In this document: positions 1 through 7,738 of the stretch, in pieces
Numbering within the stretch: position 1 is the first letter of the stretch
How the letters are laid out: each line of letters begins with the position of its first letter
Source: JANMEX01 sp041751995
GTDB lineage: Bacteria; Pseudomonadota; Alphaproteobacteria; Rhizobiales; Rhizobiaceae
Length of the DNA: 37,818 nucleotides
NCBI GenBank assembly: GCA_041751995.1
Contig: JBGSHY010000107.1
Span: 1 to 37,818 of the forward strand
Direction: 5' to 3'
Translations under genes and position numbers: made by a program
Notes under the pieces: model-generated
What the model was told of the DNA's origin: nothing
The model's database searches: none
The model's input: the letters and a program-made list of their open reading frames with translations, nothing else

Positions 1-283
1 CCTGTGCTTCCTTGCGCAGGGACGCTACCTCGGCGGCGGCGCGGCGGGCATTTGCGCGGTGGCGCCCTTGGGCAAGCCAGGTGATGACCGAGCCGAGGAC
101 CAATCCGACGGCAAGGCTGGCAAACAAATACATGAACAAGGGCGCCGAGAAGGTCAGCGTCGGATTGCCTGGCGTGAACGGATCAATGGTGAACGGGACG
201 ATGTTGCGGTTGGCCACCGAAAGGGCAATCAAAACGATTGCCAGCGGGATCATCACGATTATCCAGAAAAACCGGCGGAACAT
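1..283 (-). CDS. lapA: LapA-domain inner-membrane protein (partial, 3' end outside window)
   Basis: Reading leftward from ATG at 283-281, the frame stays open for 94 codons to the window edge. Visible residues give a first membrane helix at about 5-24 (FFWIIVMIPLAIVLIAL), an Asn/Arg-containing turn (VANRNIVPFTIDPF), a second helix at about 47-70 (LFMYLFASLAVGLVLG...), then a basic, Ala/Arg-rich cytoplasmic start that looks like a coiled coil. This is the two-helix LapA (DUF1049) pattern. In Escherichia coli, LapA works with LapB in controlling LPS synthesis; that role here is inferred from the family only. It lies 47 bases downstream of ihfB on the same strand and may be cotranscribed. The C-terminus cannot be judged. 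Confidence 0.85.
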   Translation of the reverse strand, partial: MFRRFFWIIVMIPLAIVLIALSVANRNIVPFTIDPFTPGNPTLTFSAPLFMYLFASLAVGLVLGSVITWLAQGRHRANARRAAAEVASLRKEAQ

Positions 284-330
284 GCACTCACCTCAATAGG
301 TCTTTGATCAAGACCGCCTGTAGGCAGCGG

Positions 331-615
331 TCACAATGCGCCGTTTAGCCGGTCCCGCAACTCTTTGCCAGTCTTGAAAAACGGCACCCATTTTTCATCG
401 ACGGCGACAGACTCGCCGGTTTTCGGGTTACGGCCGGCACGGGCAGGGCGGTTTTTCACCGAAAACGCGCCAAAGCCGCGCAATTCGACGCGGTTGCCGT
501 CAGCCAGAGCATTTGAAATTTCTTCAAACACCGAATTGACGATGTTTTCGACGTCCCGCTGGAAAAGATGCGGATTACGGTCTGCAATAAATTGCACCAA
601 TTCGGATTTGATCAT
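331..615 (-). CDS. ihfB: Integration host factor subunit beta
   Basis: 94 residues, the usual length for an IHF/HU family subunit. The start MIKSELVQFIADRN is the classic IhfB N-terminus, and the arm region (RGFGAFSVKNRPARAGRNPKTGE) holds the GFG turn and the RNPKTGE motif whose proline intercalates into the minor groove. IHF is a heterodimer with IhfA that bends DNA about 160 degrees and supports sigma-54 promoters, replication and recombination; rpoN lies 3.4 kb away. An in-frame upstream start would add seven residues, but the ATG at 615-613 has GAGGGA eight bases upstream and matches the family. HU-beta is the alternative; the MIKSEL start favours IhfB. Confidence 0.95.
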   Translation of the reverse strand: MIKSELVQFIADRNPHLFQRDVENIVNSVFEEISNALADGNRVELRGFGAFSVKNRPARAGRNPKTGESVAVDEKWVPFFKTGKELRDRLNGAL

Positions 616-684
616 GTCGCGCGTCCCTCGCGTCAATGCCCGTCTACAAGCGCTTTTGACGCGCCACGATTTTTCTCAATGCTT

Positions 685-1668
685 TCAATTGCGCTCTGCG
701 GGCAAAGAGTCAACGTCCCATTGCGACACAAGTCCATTCACAAGCAGCCGTTCCTGCAAAAATTGCAGGGTTGAATCCGCATTTGAGCCGCCGAGGCCGG
801 AAATGCGCAGCAAAAGTGCTGAAATTCTCGACGATAGCCACCAAGGAACGGTTTCGGTTTGCGGCGACCATTCGATCACCTCCAATTCGCCATCAACGCC
901 CTTGGTCTTCAGCCACGCGACCGCCGTTTCCTCGCCGCCGAGGCCGTCTACGAGCTTGTTTGCCAGCGCCTGACGTCCCGTGAACACCGAACCGTCTGCC
1001 AGCGCCAGCGTTTGCGAGCGATCCAGTTGCGGACGGCGCTCATCGACAATGGCGACAAACCAGTCATAGCTGTCGAGGATCATCCGGCGGATCATCGACT
1101 TGGCTTCCTCGCTTGCCGGATTGAAAAAATTCGGCTCGGCCTTTAACGGGCTCGACTTGATTGTCTCCACTTTGATGCCGGCGTTGGTCAGAAGCTGCGA
1201 CAGGTCCGGATATTGGAAAAGCACGCCGATCGAGCCGACAATTGAGGATTTTCGCGCCACAATATGGTCGGATGCCACCGCAATCATGTATCCGGCAGAG
1301 GCGGCCAATGTGCCGACCTGGCTGACCACCGGTTTCTTTTCCGCCAGTTTGCGCACGGATTCATACAGGGCTTCGCCGCCCGCCGTGGTGCCGCCGGGAG
1401 AGTCGATAGAAAGGATCACGCCCTTGACCGCCTCTTCCTCGCCAACCGTCTTGATCAGCGCCATCAGCTTTTCGTCTTCGGATATCGTGCCTTCAATGCG
1501 GATTTTGGCGATATGCGGCGCCGTATTTCTTGCTTTCAGGCCGCCATTGGCTGCAACCCAGCCAAGTGTGCCGCACAACAGGGCAAAGACAATGGCGATG
1601 ATCCGCCAGAAGCCGAGTTTGCGGCGAAGTGAGCGCCGGTCGAGCCAATTGTCGGCTGCCTGTGACAT
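685..1668 (-). CDS. sppA: Signal peptide peptidase SppA, short (36K) form
   Basis: 327 residues. One N-terminal membrane anchor at about 20-40 (FWRIIAIVFALLCGTLGWVAA) is followed by a ClpP-fold serine protease domain. The nucleophile is Ser124 in LAASAGY and the general base is probably Lys176 in SSPLKAEPN, the Ser/Lys dyad of the single-domain SppA class. The DSPGG loop (89-93) is also present. The protein degrades signal peptides left in the inner membrane after secretion. An in-frame TTG five codons upstream exists, but AGGA eight bases before the ATG at 1668 decides the start. It is divergent from lptC across about 140 bases and lies upstream of ihfB on the same strand. Confidence 0.95.
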   Translation of the reverse strand: MSQAADNWLDRRSLRRKLGFWRIIAIVFALLCGTLGWVAANGGLKARNTAPHIAKIRIEGTISEDEKLMALIKTVGEEEAVKGVILSIDSPGGTTAGGEALYESVRKLAEKKPVVSQVGTLAASAGYMIAVASDHIVARKSSIVGSIGVLFQYPDLSQLLTNAGIKVETIKSSPLKAEPNFFNPASEEAKSMIRRMILDSYDWFVAIVDERRPQLDRSQTLALADGSVFTGRQALANKLVDGLGGEETAVAWLKTKGVDGELEVIEWSPQTETVPWWLSSRISALLLRISGLGGSNADSTLQFLQERLLVNGLVSQWDVDSLPAERN

Positions 1669-1807
1669 GGTGGTAATCCTCAAATTGCCGCAAAGACGGG
1701 CCTATAGACCATGAGAGGCCCTGTGTGACAAGCAAGCAGCAAGTGGCTGTGCGCGGCGGCAATCCTTTGGTAACCATATTCCGGTCTTGTTGACCTTGAA
1801 TGAAAGA

Positions 1808-2524
1808 ATGCACGCACGGATGGCGAACGCGAACACCTCAACTTCAAAAAACGCAGGCTTGCGCATGTCCGCAAACCGGCGCGGGGCAGATGCGTTCGAA
1901 TCAGCCGGTCGGCATTCGCGCCGCGTGAAAGTGCTCAAGTTTACCGTCCCGGTCGTAACACTGGTGGCAGCAGGCCTGTTTTCCGCAGCAACATTCTTCC
2001 GCAGTGAAGCGCCGGTGTCAGTCGCAACCGAAAGCGTCAGCATGTCCGACGGGCGGATTGTCATGGCCAATCCCAAGCTCGACGGGATGACCGGTGACAA
2101 GCGCCCCTACAAGATGCAGGCCGAGCGTGCCTATCAGGAAGTCAAAAAGGACGGCTTGGTCGAACTGGAAAAGATCACCGCCGAATTGCCCTTTGGCGAC
2201 AGCGCGACAGCGACGCTGAAGGCGGGCGGCGGATTTTACGACAATTCCAAAAGCATGCTGGACCTTGCCAAAGGCATCGTGCTGACCACAAGTGACGGCA
2301 TGCAGGCAAAACTCACCTCCGCCCGCATTGATATTGGCAAAAATGGCTTGAGCACATCCGAACCTGTCGATATCACCACCAATGGTTCGCGTATTCTGGC
2401 GGACTCCATGCAGATCAGCGAAGGCGGCAAATTGCTCGTGTTCGAAAAGCGCGTCCGCCTGACGATTGATCCAAAGAAATTGAATGCCGCCGGGGGCGGT
2501 CAAAATGAGCAACAGACGAAATGA
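1808..2524 (+). CDS. lptC: LPS export ABC transporter, periplasmic bridge protein LptC
   Basis: 238 residues from the ATG at 1808. A cytoplasmic stretch with AGRHSRRVKVLKF leads into one membrane helix at about 45-62 (TVPVVTLVAAGLFSAATFF), then a periplasmic beta-jellyroll with the family patterns around MANPKLDGMTGDKRPYKMQAERA and LTTSDGMQAKLTSARIDIG. LptC receives LPS from the LptBFG exporter and hands it to LptA. The start is uncertain: ATG codons at 1808, 1820 and 1865 are all in frame and none has a strong ribosome binding site. The 3' end overlaps lptA by 20 bases, which suggests translational coupling. LptF and LptG are not in the window. Confidence 0.9.
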   Translation: MHARMANANTSTSKNAGLRMSANRRGADAFESAGRHSRRVKVLKFTVPVVTLVAAGLFSAATFFRSEAPVSVATESVSMSDGRIVMANPKLDGMTGDKRPYKMQAERAYQEVKKDGLVELEKITAELPFGDSATATLKAGGGFYDNSKSMLDLAKGIVLTTSDGMQAKLTSARIDIGKNGLSTSEPVDITTNGSRILADSMQISEGGKLLVFEKRVRLTIDPKKLNAAGGGQNEQQTK

Positions 2525-3077
2525 GACCGGCATGATGAAATCTGTATTTGCTGCGGTCCTGCTTTTGGCCGGGCTTCCGGGCGTTGCCTTGGCGCAATCC
2601 TCGGCTGATCGCCTGACCGGTATGAAACTGTCCAATGACAAGCCGATCCAGATCGAAAGTGACCGGCTTGACGTGCGCGAGGCCGATGGCGTGGCCGAGT
2701 TCAACGGCAATGTCAGCGTGGTGCAGGACAAGACCATCCTGAAAGCCGGCAAGCTGATCGTCTACTATGTCAAGGGCGGCGGCTCGGCTGCGACCGGCTC
2801 TGCCGCGATCGACCATCTGGTGGTGTCCGGCAAGGTCTACGTGAAATCGGAGACCCAGGTCGCCACCGGCGACGCCGGCACGTTTGACATGAAAAGCCAG
2901 ACGCTGGTCATGACCGGCAACAAGGTTGTTCTGTCCGAAGGCAAGAACATCGCCACCGGCTGCAAGCTGACGGTTTTCATGAAAACCGGCCAGGCGAAAT
3001 TTGAAAGCTGCAAGGGCAACAGCGGCGGCGGGCGCGTGTCCATCGTTGTGTCGCCCCAGAGCGCGCCGAAACAATAG
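2505..3077 (+). CDS. lptA: LPS transport periplasmic protein LptA
   Basis: 190 residues from ATG 2505, which follows a G-rich stretch and overlaps the end of lptC; ATG 2532 (MMKSVFAAVLLLAGLPG) is an alternative that leaves only the signal peptide. The hydrophobic segment ends with ALA before QSS, a good signal peptidase I site. The mature part has the OstA/LptA signature: PIQIESDRLDVREADGVAEF, FNGNVSVVQDK, and the later TLVMTGNKVVLSEGKN repeat of the beta-jellyroll. LptA forms the periplasmic bridge carrying LPS to LptDE. Its position between lptC and lptB is the usual one. Confidence 0.95.
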   Translation: MSNRRNETGMMKSVFAAVLLLAGLPGVALAQSSADRLTGMKLSNDKPIQIESDRLDVREADGVAEFNGNVSVVQDKTILKAGKLIVYYVKGGGSAATGSAAIDHLVVSGKVYVKSETQVATGDAGTFDMKSQTLVMTGNKVVLSEGKNIATGCKLTVFMKTGQAKFESCKGNSGGGRVSIVVSPQSAPKQ

Positions 3078-3085
3078 GCCGCCTT

Positions 3086-3868
3086 GTGGGCATTTTCAGC
3101 AAATTGAAAGGCGGCGCGCCAAAACAGCAGCCGTCGCAAAAATACGAAGGCACGTTGATCGCGCGCGGCCTGTCGAAAAGCTACAAGGGCCGCCAGGTCG
3201 TCAATGGTGTGTCGCTTGGCTTGCGCGCAGGCGAGGCGGTCGGCCTGCTCGGGCCGAATGGCGCAGGCAAGACAACGTGCTTTTACATGGTCACGGGTCT
3301 GGTGCCCGTCGATTCCGGCACCATCGAGATTGACGGCCATGACGTGACGCAAATGCCGATGTACCGCCGCGCCCGGCTTGGCATCGGCTATCTGCCGCAG
3401 GAAGCCTCGATTTTCCGCGGCCTGTCGGTGGAAGACAATATCCGCGCGGTGCTTGAGGTGGTCGAAAAGGACAGGAAGCAGCGCGACGCTGATCTTGATG
3501 CGCTGCTTGAGGAGTTCCACATCAGCCATCTGCGCAAGGCCCCGTCGATTGCCCTGTCCGGCGGTGAGCGTCGCCGTCTCGAAATTGCCCGCGCGCTGGC
3601 GTCACGCCCAAATTTCATGCTGCTCGACGAGCCGTTCGCCGGTGTCGACCCGATATCGGTTTCCGACATCCAGAATCTTGTGCGCCATCTCACCAGCCGC
3701 GGTATTGGCGTCCTGATCACCGATCACAATGTGCGCGAAACGCTTGGGCTGGTGGACCGGGCTTACATCATCCACGAGGGCCAGTTGCTGACCCATGGAA
3801 CGCCCAGGGAAATCGTCGCCAATCCGGATGTGCGCCGCCTCTACCTCGGCGAGCAGTTTACACTCTGA
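3086..3868 (+). CDS. lptB: LPS export ABC transporter ATP-binding protein LptB
   Basis: 260 residues from a GTG start at 3086, eight bases after the lptA stop. All ABC ATPase motifs are present: Walker A GPNGAGKTT, the Q-loop around YLPQEAS, signature LSGGERRRLEIARAL, Walker B FMLLDEPFAGVDP and the switch histidine in LITDHNVRETL. The EPFAGVDP and DHNVRETL strings are typical of LptB rather than other small ABC ATPases. It powers extraction of LPS from the inner membrane together with LptFG. The first 20 residues (SKLKGGAPKQQPSQKYEG) are a short extension seen in alphaproteobacterial versions. rpoN follows after about 108 bases. Confidence 0.97.
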   Translation: MGIFSKLKGGAPKQQPSQKYEGTLIARGLSKSYKGRQVVNGVSLGLRAGEAVGLLGPNGAGKTTCFYMVTGLVPVDSGTIEIDGHDVTQMPMYRRARLGIGYLPQEASIFRGLSVEDNIRAVLEVVEKDRKQRDADLDALLEEFHISHLRKAPSIALSGGERRRLEIARALASRPNFMLLDEPFAGVDPISVSDIQNLVRHLTSRGIGVLITDHNVRETLGLVDRAYIIHEGQLLTHGTPREIVANPDVRRLYLGEQFTL

Positions 3869-3887
3869 TTACCCTCTAAGCATGATT

Positions 3888-3947
3888 CATGCCAGTTTTA
3901 GCGCCTGAAGTCCGTTTGCGCTTGACTTGCAAATGCCATGCCAGTTT
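3888..3947 (+). repeat. Short direct repeat before rpoN
   Basis: The 11-base word CATGCCAGTTT occurs at 3888-3898 and again at 3937-3947 in the lptB-rpoN gap, 49 bases apart. It may be a pair of protein-binding half sites, or chance; nothing else supports a function. Confidence 0.3.
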
Positions 3948-3976
3948 CAATGTGCCCGGGAAAACGGGAAACATTG

Positions 3977-5527
3977 ATGGCGCTCGCGGCCAAACTGGCA
4001 CTTCGGCAATCACAATCGCTTGTGATGACGCCGCAACTGATGCAGTCGATCAGGCTGCTGCAGCTGACGCATGTCGAACTGCAGCGCTTTGTCGAAGAGG
4101 AAATGGAGCGCAATCCGCTTCTGGAAGCAGCCCCCGAATCCATTGACACCCAGCCAATTCTCAATGCGCCGGACTTTTCCGGGAGCGAAAGCTGGGATGA
4201 AAAATACCAGGACAATCACGACACCGATGATTGGGTCCGGCAGGACATTGCCTCCGCTGCCGAACTGACCCAGACGTTTGATGTGCCGGTCGACAATCTG
4301 TTTCCGGATGAACCCGGCCTTGGTCCGGAACTGAGCCCGGATCTTGCCTCGCAATGGAAAACCGCGACGCCCGGCGGTCAGGGCGGCGGTGATGGCGACA
4401 GTTTCGACTTTGAAGATGTCCTGGCCAAGCCTGTCACCTTGCGCGACCATGTCGCCGAGCAGATCGCCTTCGGCTTTGCTGATATCGGCGAGCGCGCACT
4501 TGCAACCGAACTTGCCGACGGTCTGGACGAGAGCGGTTATCTGCGCTCGGATGTCGTCGATTGCGCCGAAAAACTGGGCCTATCGCCTGATGTCGGCGAA
4601 AAAGTCCTCAGAAAACTCCAGGCGTTCGATCCGCCCGGCCTTTTTGCCCGCTCGCTTGCCGAATGCCTTGCCATTCAGCTGAAAGCCAAGGACCGGTTTG
4701 ATCCTGCAATGGAGGCGCTGGTTGCCAATCTCGAACTTCTGGCCAAGCGGGACTTTGCCCAGTTGAAACGCATTTGCGGCGTCGATGATGCCGACATTCT
4801 CGACATGCTGTCGGAAATCCGCGCGCTGGACCCCAAACCGGGTACGGCTTTTGCGACAGGCTCGGTTGAAACCATTGTGCCGGACGTGTCCGTGCGCACG
4901 GCACAGGACGGTTCCTGGCTGATTGAGCTCAATCCGGCTGCCTTGCCGCGCGTGCTGGTCAACCAGTCCTATTACGCCAAGGTTTCGCGCAGCGCGAAAA
5001 AGCCCGAAGACAAGGAATTCCTGACAGAATGCCTGCAGACCGCAAACTGGCTGACCCGCAGCCTTGACCAGCGCGCTCGCACCATTCTCAAGGTCGCGCA
5101 GGAGATCGTCAAACAGCAGGATGCGTTCCTGATCCACGGTGTCTCGCGCCTTCGCCCGCTCAATCTCAAGACTATTGCCGACGCCATCAAGATGCATGAA
5201 TCGACCGTCAGCCGCGTCACAGCCAACAAATTCATCGAAACGCCGCGCGGCGTGTTCGAATTGCGCTTCTTTTTCACCGCAGCCATCGCCAACTCCGATG
5301 GCGGCGACATGCATTCGGCCGAAGCGGTGCGCCATGCGATCCGCCACATGATTGAGGCGGAATCTTCAAAAGGCGTCTTGTCGGACGACCAGATTGTTGA
5401 TGCGCTTACAAAGAAGGGCATCGAGATCGCCCGCCGGACTGTCGCAAAGTACCGGGAATCAATGAACATTGCCTCTTCGGTGCAGCGCCGGCGGGAAAAA
5501 CGGGCGATGGCGGGCGCAAACGCCTGA
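3977..5527 (+). CDS. rpoN: RNA polymerase sigma-54 factor
   Basis: 516 residues. The activator-interacting region I is intact at the N-terminus (LALRQSQSLVMTPQLMQSIRLLQ pattern in the first 35 residues), followed by an acidic region II and the core-binding domain. The DNA-binding part contains the HTH around TIADAIKMHESTVSRVTANK and, near residues 485-494, the RpoN box ARRTVAKYRE that reads the -24 element. ATG 3977 with GGGAAA seven bases upstream was chosen; in-frame ATG 3938 would add 13 non-family residues. Sigma-54 directs nitrogen, C4-dicarboxylate and other activator-dependent genes. Its neighbours hpf and ptsN form the conserved rpoN cluster. Confidence 0.97.
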   Translation: MALAAKLALRQSQSLVMTPQLMQSIRLLQLTHVELQRFVEEEMERNPLLEAAPESIDTQPILNAPDFSGSESWDEKYQDNHDTDDWVRQDIASAAELTQTFDVPVDNLFPDEPGLGPELSPDLASQWKTATPGGQGGGDGDSFDFEDVLAKPVTLRDHVAEQIAFGFADIGERALATELADGLDESGYLRSDVVDCAEKLGLSPDVGEKVLRKLQAFDPPGLFARSLAECLAIQLKAKDRFDPAMEALVANLELLAKRDFAQLKRICGVDDADILDMLSEIRALDPKPGTAFATGSVETIVPDVSVRTAQDGSWLIELNPAALPRVLVNQSYYAKVSRSAKKPEDKEFLTECLQTANWLTRSLDQRARTILKVAQEIVKQQDAFLIHGVSRLRPLNLKTIADAIKMHESTVSRVTANKFIETPRGVFELRFFFTAAIANSDGGDMHSAEAVRHAIRHMIEAESSKGVLSDDQIVDALTKKGIEIARRTVAKYRESMNIASSVQRRREKRAMAGANA

Positions 5528-5559
5528 TATTGATGTTTTCCACAGGCGGGTTGCCACAA

Positions 5560-5588
5560 TTGACTTTGCCGATAGCCCCGCCTATACG
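5560..5588 (+). promoter_or_regulatory. Likely sigma-70-type promoter for hpf-ptsN
   Basis: TTGACT (5560-5565) and TATACG (5583-5588) are separated by 17 bases, inside the 234-base gap between rpoN and hpf that holds no gene. This predicts a leader of about 165 bases before hpf. The -35 is strong; the -10 matches four of six positions. Confidence 0.5.
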
Positions 5589-5761
5589 CCCGCCGACTGT
5601 CCGGTCGGGTCATCATTTCGACTTACCGGCACTATAGCAGGCAGTGAAAATTTGAATGCCGCAAACCCGCCGGGATGCGGATTGGAATTGCGCCTAGCGC
5701 ATACCAATATAAACTGGACTGGCCATTACCGGCAGATTCGCAACACATAAGGATGAACACC

Positions 5762-6340
5762 ATGAGCCTTCGCATTTCGGGAAAGCACATGGAACTGGGT
5801 GACAGCTTTCGCAGCCAGATTTCCAGCCGTATCGGTGACGCCATCGACAAATATTTCGACGGCGGTTTTTCAGGACATGTCGTCGTTGAAAAGTCCGGAT
5901 CGCGCTATGCGGCGGACTGCAACCTGCATCTGGATTCCGGTGTGATGCTCCAGGCCGAGGGCGAAGCGCAGGATCCGCAAGTCGCCTTTGAAAAGGCTTT
6001 TGACCGCATCGAAAAGCGCCTTCGCCGCTACAAGCGCAAGCTCAAGGACCGCCATGTCGAGCCGGTTCTCGCCACCGATATTTCCTACACGGTCATGGAA
6101 AGCGTCTCTGACGACGATGACATTGAAGTCGCGGCAGACTATGCGCCCGCCATTGTCGCCGAATCGACCGTCGCGCTCAAGACTATGTCCGTCGCCAATG
6201 CGGTGATGGAGCTCGACATGAAAGACTCACCGGTATTCGTGTTCCGCAATTCGAAGAACAAGCACGTGAACATTGTTTACCGCCGCAATGACGGCAACAT
6301 CGGCTGGATTGACTCCTCGGCCGCCGCCGCCAGCAACTGA
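5762..6340 (+). CDS. hpf: Ribosome hibernation promoting factor, long form
   Basis: 192 residues. The N-terminal RaiA/HPF domain (about 1-110) includes MSLRISGKHMELGDSFRSQI and the basic helix RIEKRLRRYKRKLKDRH that binds the decoding centre of the 30S subunit. The C-terminal dimerisation domain (about 150-185) has the SPVFVFRNSKNKHVNIVYRR block typical of long HPF, which makes 100S ribosome dimers without a separate RMF. ATG 5762 is chosen because AAGGA lies eight bases upstream; ATG 5753 sits too close to it. It lies between rpoN and ptsN, as in most proteobacteria. The earlier name is sigma-54 modulation protein, which does not describe its role. Confidence 0.96.
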   Translation: MSLRISGKHMELGDSFRSQISSRIGDAIDKYFDGGFSGHVVVEKSGSRYAADCNLHLDSGVMLQAEGEAQDPQVAFEKAFDRIEKRLRRYKRKLKDRHVEPVLATDISYTVMESVSDDDDIEVAADYAPAIVAESTVALKTMSVANAVMELDMKDSPVFVFRNSKNKHVNIVYRRNDGNIGWIDSSAAAASN

Positions 6341-6381
6341 GGCAACGTCCACCGGACCCGGCCCAATTAGGTTTTGATGTG

Positions 6382-6846
6382 ATGGATCTCAGTGATCTCG
6401 TAACGCAGAAGGCGATCCTGCCTGCTTTGAAGGCAGGATCGAAAAAGCAGTTGATGCAGCTTCTGTCGGAAAAGGCCGCCGAAATAACCGGCCTTGGCGA
6501 ACGCGATATTTTCGACACGATCATGCAGCGCGAAAAGCTCGGCTCGACCGGTGTCGGCAACGGCATCGCCATCCCGCATGGCAAGTTGAAGAACATCAAG
6601 TCCATCACCGGCCTGTTCGCCCGGCTTGAGATGCCTGTCGATTTTGAAGCGCTGGACGATGAACCGGTTGATCTGGTGTTTCTGCTGCTCGCGCCTGAAA
6701 CCGCTGGCGCAGACCATCTCAAGGCCCTGTCGCGCATCGCCCGCATCTTGCGCGAGCCGGACATGGTGGCCAAGCTCCGCGGCACCAAGGACGCGACCGC
6801 GCTCTATGCTTTCCTGACATCGCACCCGGCCAGCCACGCGGCCTGA
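6382..6846 (+). CDS. ptsN: PTS EIIA component, nitrogen type (EIIA-Ntr)
   Basis: 154 residues of the PTS EIIA type-2 fold. The phosphorylated histidine is His66 in GNGIAIPHGKL. The TGVGNGIAIPHGK and PVDLVFLLLAPE blocks are diagnostic of PtsN. The protein takes phosphate from HPr (ptsH lies at 16963 in this window) and signals to targets such as potassium transport and stress systems rather than moving sugar. ATG 6382 is preceded by a GTG in frame and a weak TTAGG; either could be used. A strong terminator follows immediately, so it ends the transcription unit. Confidence 0.96.
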   Translation: MDLSDLVTQKAILPALKAGSKKQLMQLLSEKAAEITGLGERDIFDTIMQREKLGSTGVGNGIAIPHGKLKNIKSITGLFARLEMPVDFEALDDEPVDLVFLLLAPETAGADHLKALSRIARILREPDMVAKLRGTKDATALYAFLTSHPASHAA

Positions 6847-6865
6847 TCACCTTCCGTAATCAAAC

Positions 6866-6893
6866 AAAAGGCCGGAGACAATCCGGCCTTTTT
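6866..6893 (+). terminator. Intrinsic terminator after ptsN
   Basis: AAAAGGCCGGA (6866-6876) pairs perfectly with TCCGGCCTTTT (6882-6892) around a five-base loop, and ends in a T run. The A run on the 5' side makes it workable in both directions, so it may also stop the convergent hsp20-DUF1150 transcript. Confidence 0.9.
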
Positions 6894-6912
6894 CAATTTC
6901 AGTTGGTGTATT

Positions 6913-7158
6913 TCAGTTCAGCCAGACCGGCACGAGTTCATTGTCGCTTGCGCCTTCCAGCACTGCCGCGCGCCGGTCAGACAATATGATCGGTGTTCCG
7001 TCAGCGGCAAACAAAGCCCAGACATCAAGGCCGGGCGCAATTTGGCTGAGAGCCGGGAAACGGCTGGTCAAATCTTCCGACTTCATCTTGCGGATATAGC
7101 CGACCTCGCCCGCGCCTAGGCTGGCGAAATCCTTGTCTGATATGGAAACCTTGTTCAT
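6913..7158 (-). CDS. DUF1150 family protein
   Basis: 81 residues, starting MNKVSISDKDFASLGAGEVGYIRKM and containing PGLDVWALFAADGTPIILSDRRA, the pattern of the DUF1150 family found in alphaproteobacteria, commonly just downstream of an hsp20 gene as here. No catalytic motif is visible; the family function is unknown. A link to the heat-shock chaperone is inferred only from the 18-base spacing and shared strand. The ATG at 7158-7156 has AGGAG about six bases upstream; an in-frame GTG five codons earlier overlaps that site and is not used. Confidence 0.85.
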   Translation of the reverse strand: MNKVSISDKDFASLGAGEVGYIRKMKSEDLTSRFPALSQIAPGLDVWALFAADGTPIILSDRRAAVLEGASDNELVPVWLN

Positions 7159-7176
7159 TTCACTCTCCTTCACCGC

Positions 7177-7599
7177 TCACTCGGACACGGCAATGTTGAT
7201 GCGGCGGACCAGCCGTTCCGGTTCGGGGCGGTCGAGGTCGACCGACAAAAGCCCGTTCTTCAGTTCGGCTCCGGCAACCCGCATGCCGTCAGCCAACACA
7301 AAGCAACGCTGGAACTGGCGCGCGGCAATGCCGCGGTGCAGATATTCACGCTCGCCGTCGTCGCTTTGCCGGCCCCGGATGACCAGCTGATTGTCTTCCA
7401 GCGTCACTTCAAGATCGCTTTCGGCAAAACCGGCCACTGCCAACGTGATGCGCAGCCGTTCGCCGCCATCCTGCGGGCCGAGGCGCTCGATATTGTAGGG
7501 TGGATATCCATCGCCAGTCTTGGCGACACGCTCAAGCGTACGTTCAACGGCATCAAAGCCGAGAAGGAGCGGATTGGAAAAGGCGGTTACACGCGTCAT
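7177..7599 (-). CDS. ibpA: Small heat-shock protein, Hsp20/alpha-crystallin (IbpA-like)
   Basis: 140 residues. The alpha-crystallin domain spans about 33-135: PPYNIERL at its start, the ITLAVAGF strand, the LEVTLEDNQLVIRGR block, REYLHRGIAARQFQRCF and the GLLSVDL strand; the C-terminal I-x-I motif is INI at about 134-136. These are the features of the rhizobial class of IbpA-like proteins, ATP-independent holdases that bind unfolding proteins and aggregates. The start ATG at 7599 has AGGA ten bases upstream. That site is folded into a ROSE-type hairpin and the gene has an RpoH-type promoter, so heat control works at two levels. DUF1150 follows as a probable operon partner. Confidence 0.95.
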   Translation of the reverse strand: MTRVTAFSNPLLLGFDAVERTLERVAKTGDGYPPYNIERLGPQDGGERLRITLAVAGFAESDLEVTLEDNQLVIRGRQSDDGEREYLHRGIAARQFQRCFVLADGMRVAGAELKNGLLSVDLDRPEPERLVRRINIAVSE

Positions 7600-7606
7600 C
7601 GTTTTT

Positions 7607-7660
7607 AAGTCCTCAACAAAAGCGACTTTTGCAGGCAAACCCGAAACGGCATTTGCCCGC
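7607..7660 (-). ncRNA. ROSE-type RNA thermometer in the hsp20 leader
   Basis: Read on the minus strand, the leader folds into two hairpins. The first covers 7660-7631: GCGGGCAAA pairs with TTTGCCTGC with one G-U, with an inner CCG/CGG. The second covers 7628-7607: AAGTC pairs with GACTT and CT pairs with AG, leaving a G unpaired, so that the UCGCU strand lies against the AGGA ribosome binding site. The UYGCU motif with a bulged G opposite AGGA is the hallmark of ROSE elements, known before rhizobial hsp20 genes. Melting on heating would free the site. The pairing was read by eye, not computed. Confidence 0.8.
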
Positions 7661-7669
7661 CAGATCAAG

Positions 7670-7698
7670 ATATGGTCTTTATCCCCGCCGTCTTCAAG
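7670..7698 (-). promoter_or_regulatory. RpoH (sigma-32) type promoter for hsp20
   Basis: On the minus strand CTTGAA (7698-7693) and CCATAT (7675-7670) are separated by 17 bases, close to the alphaproteobacterial RpoH consensus (CTTG... / CCATAT-like). The predicted start near 7662 falls just before the first ROSE hairpin, giving a leader of about 60 bases. Confidence 0.7.
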
Positions 7699-7738
7699 CG
7701 GTACGACAGGCAAAGAAATCAAGAAAAGGAACAGCCTC

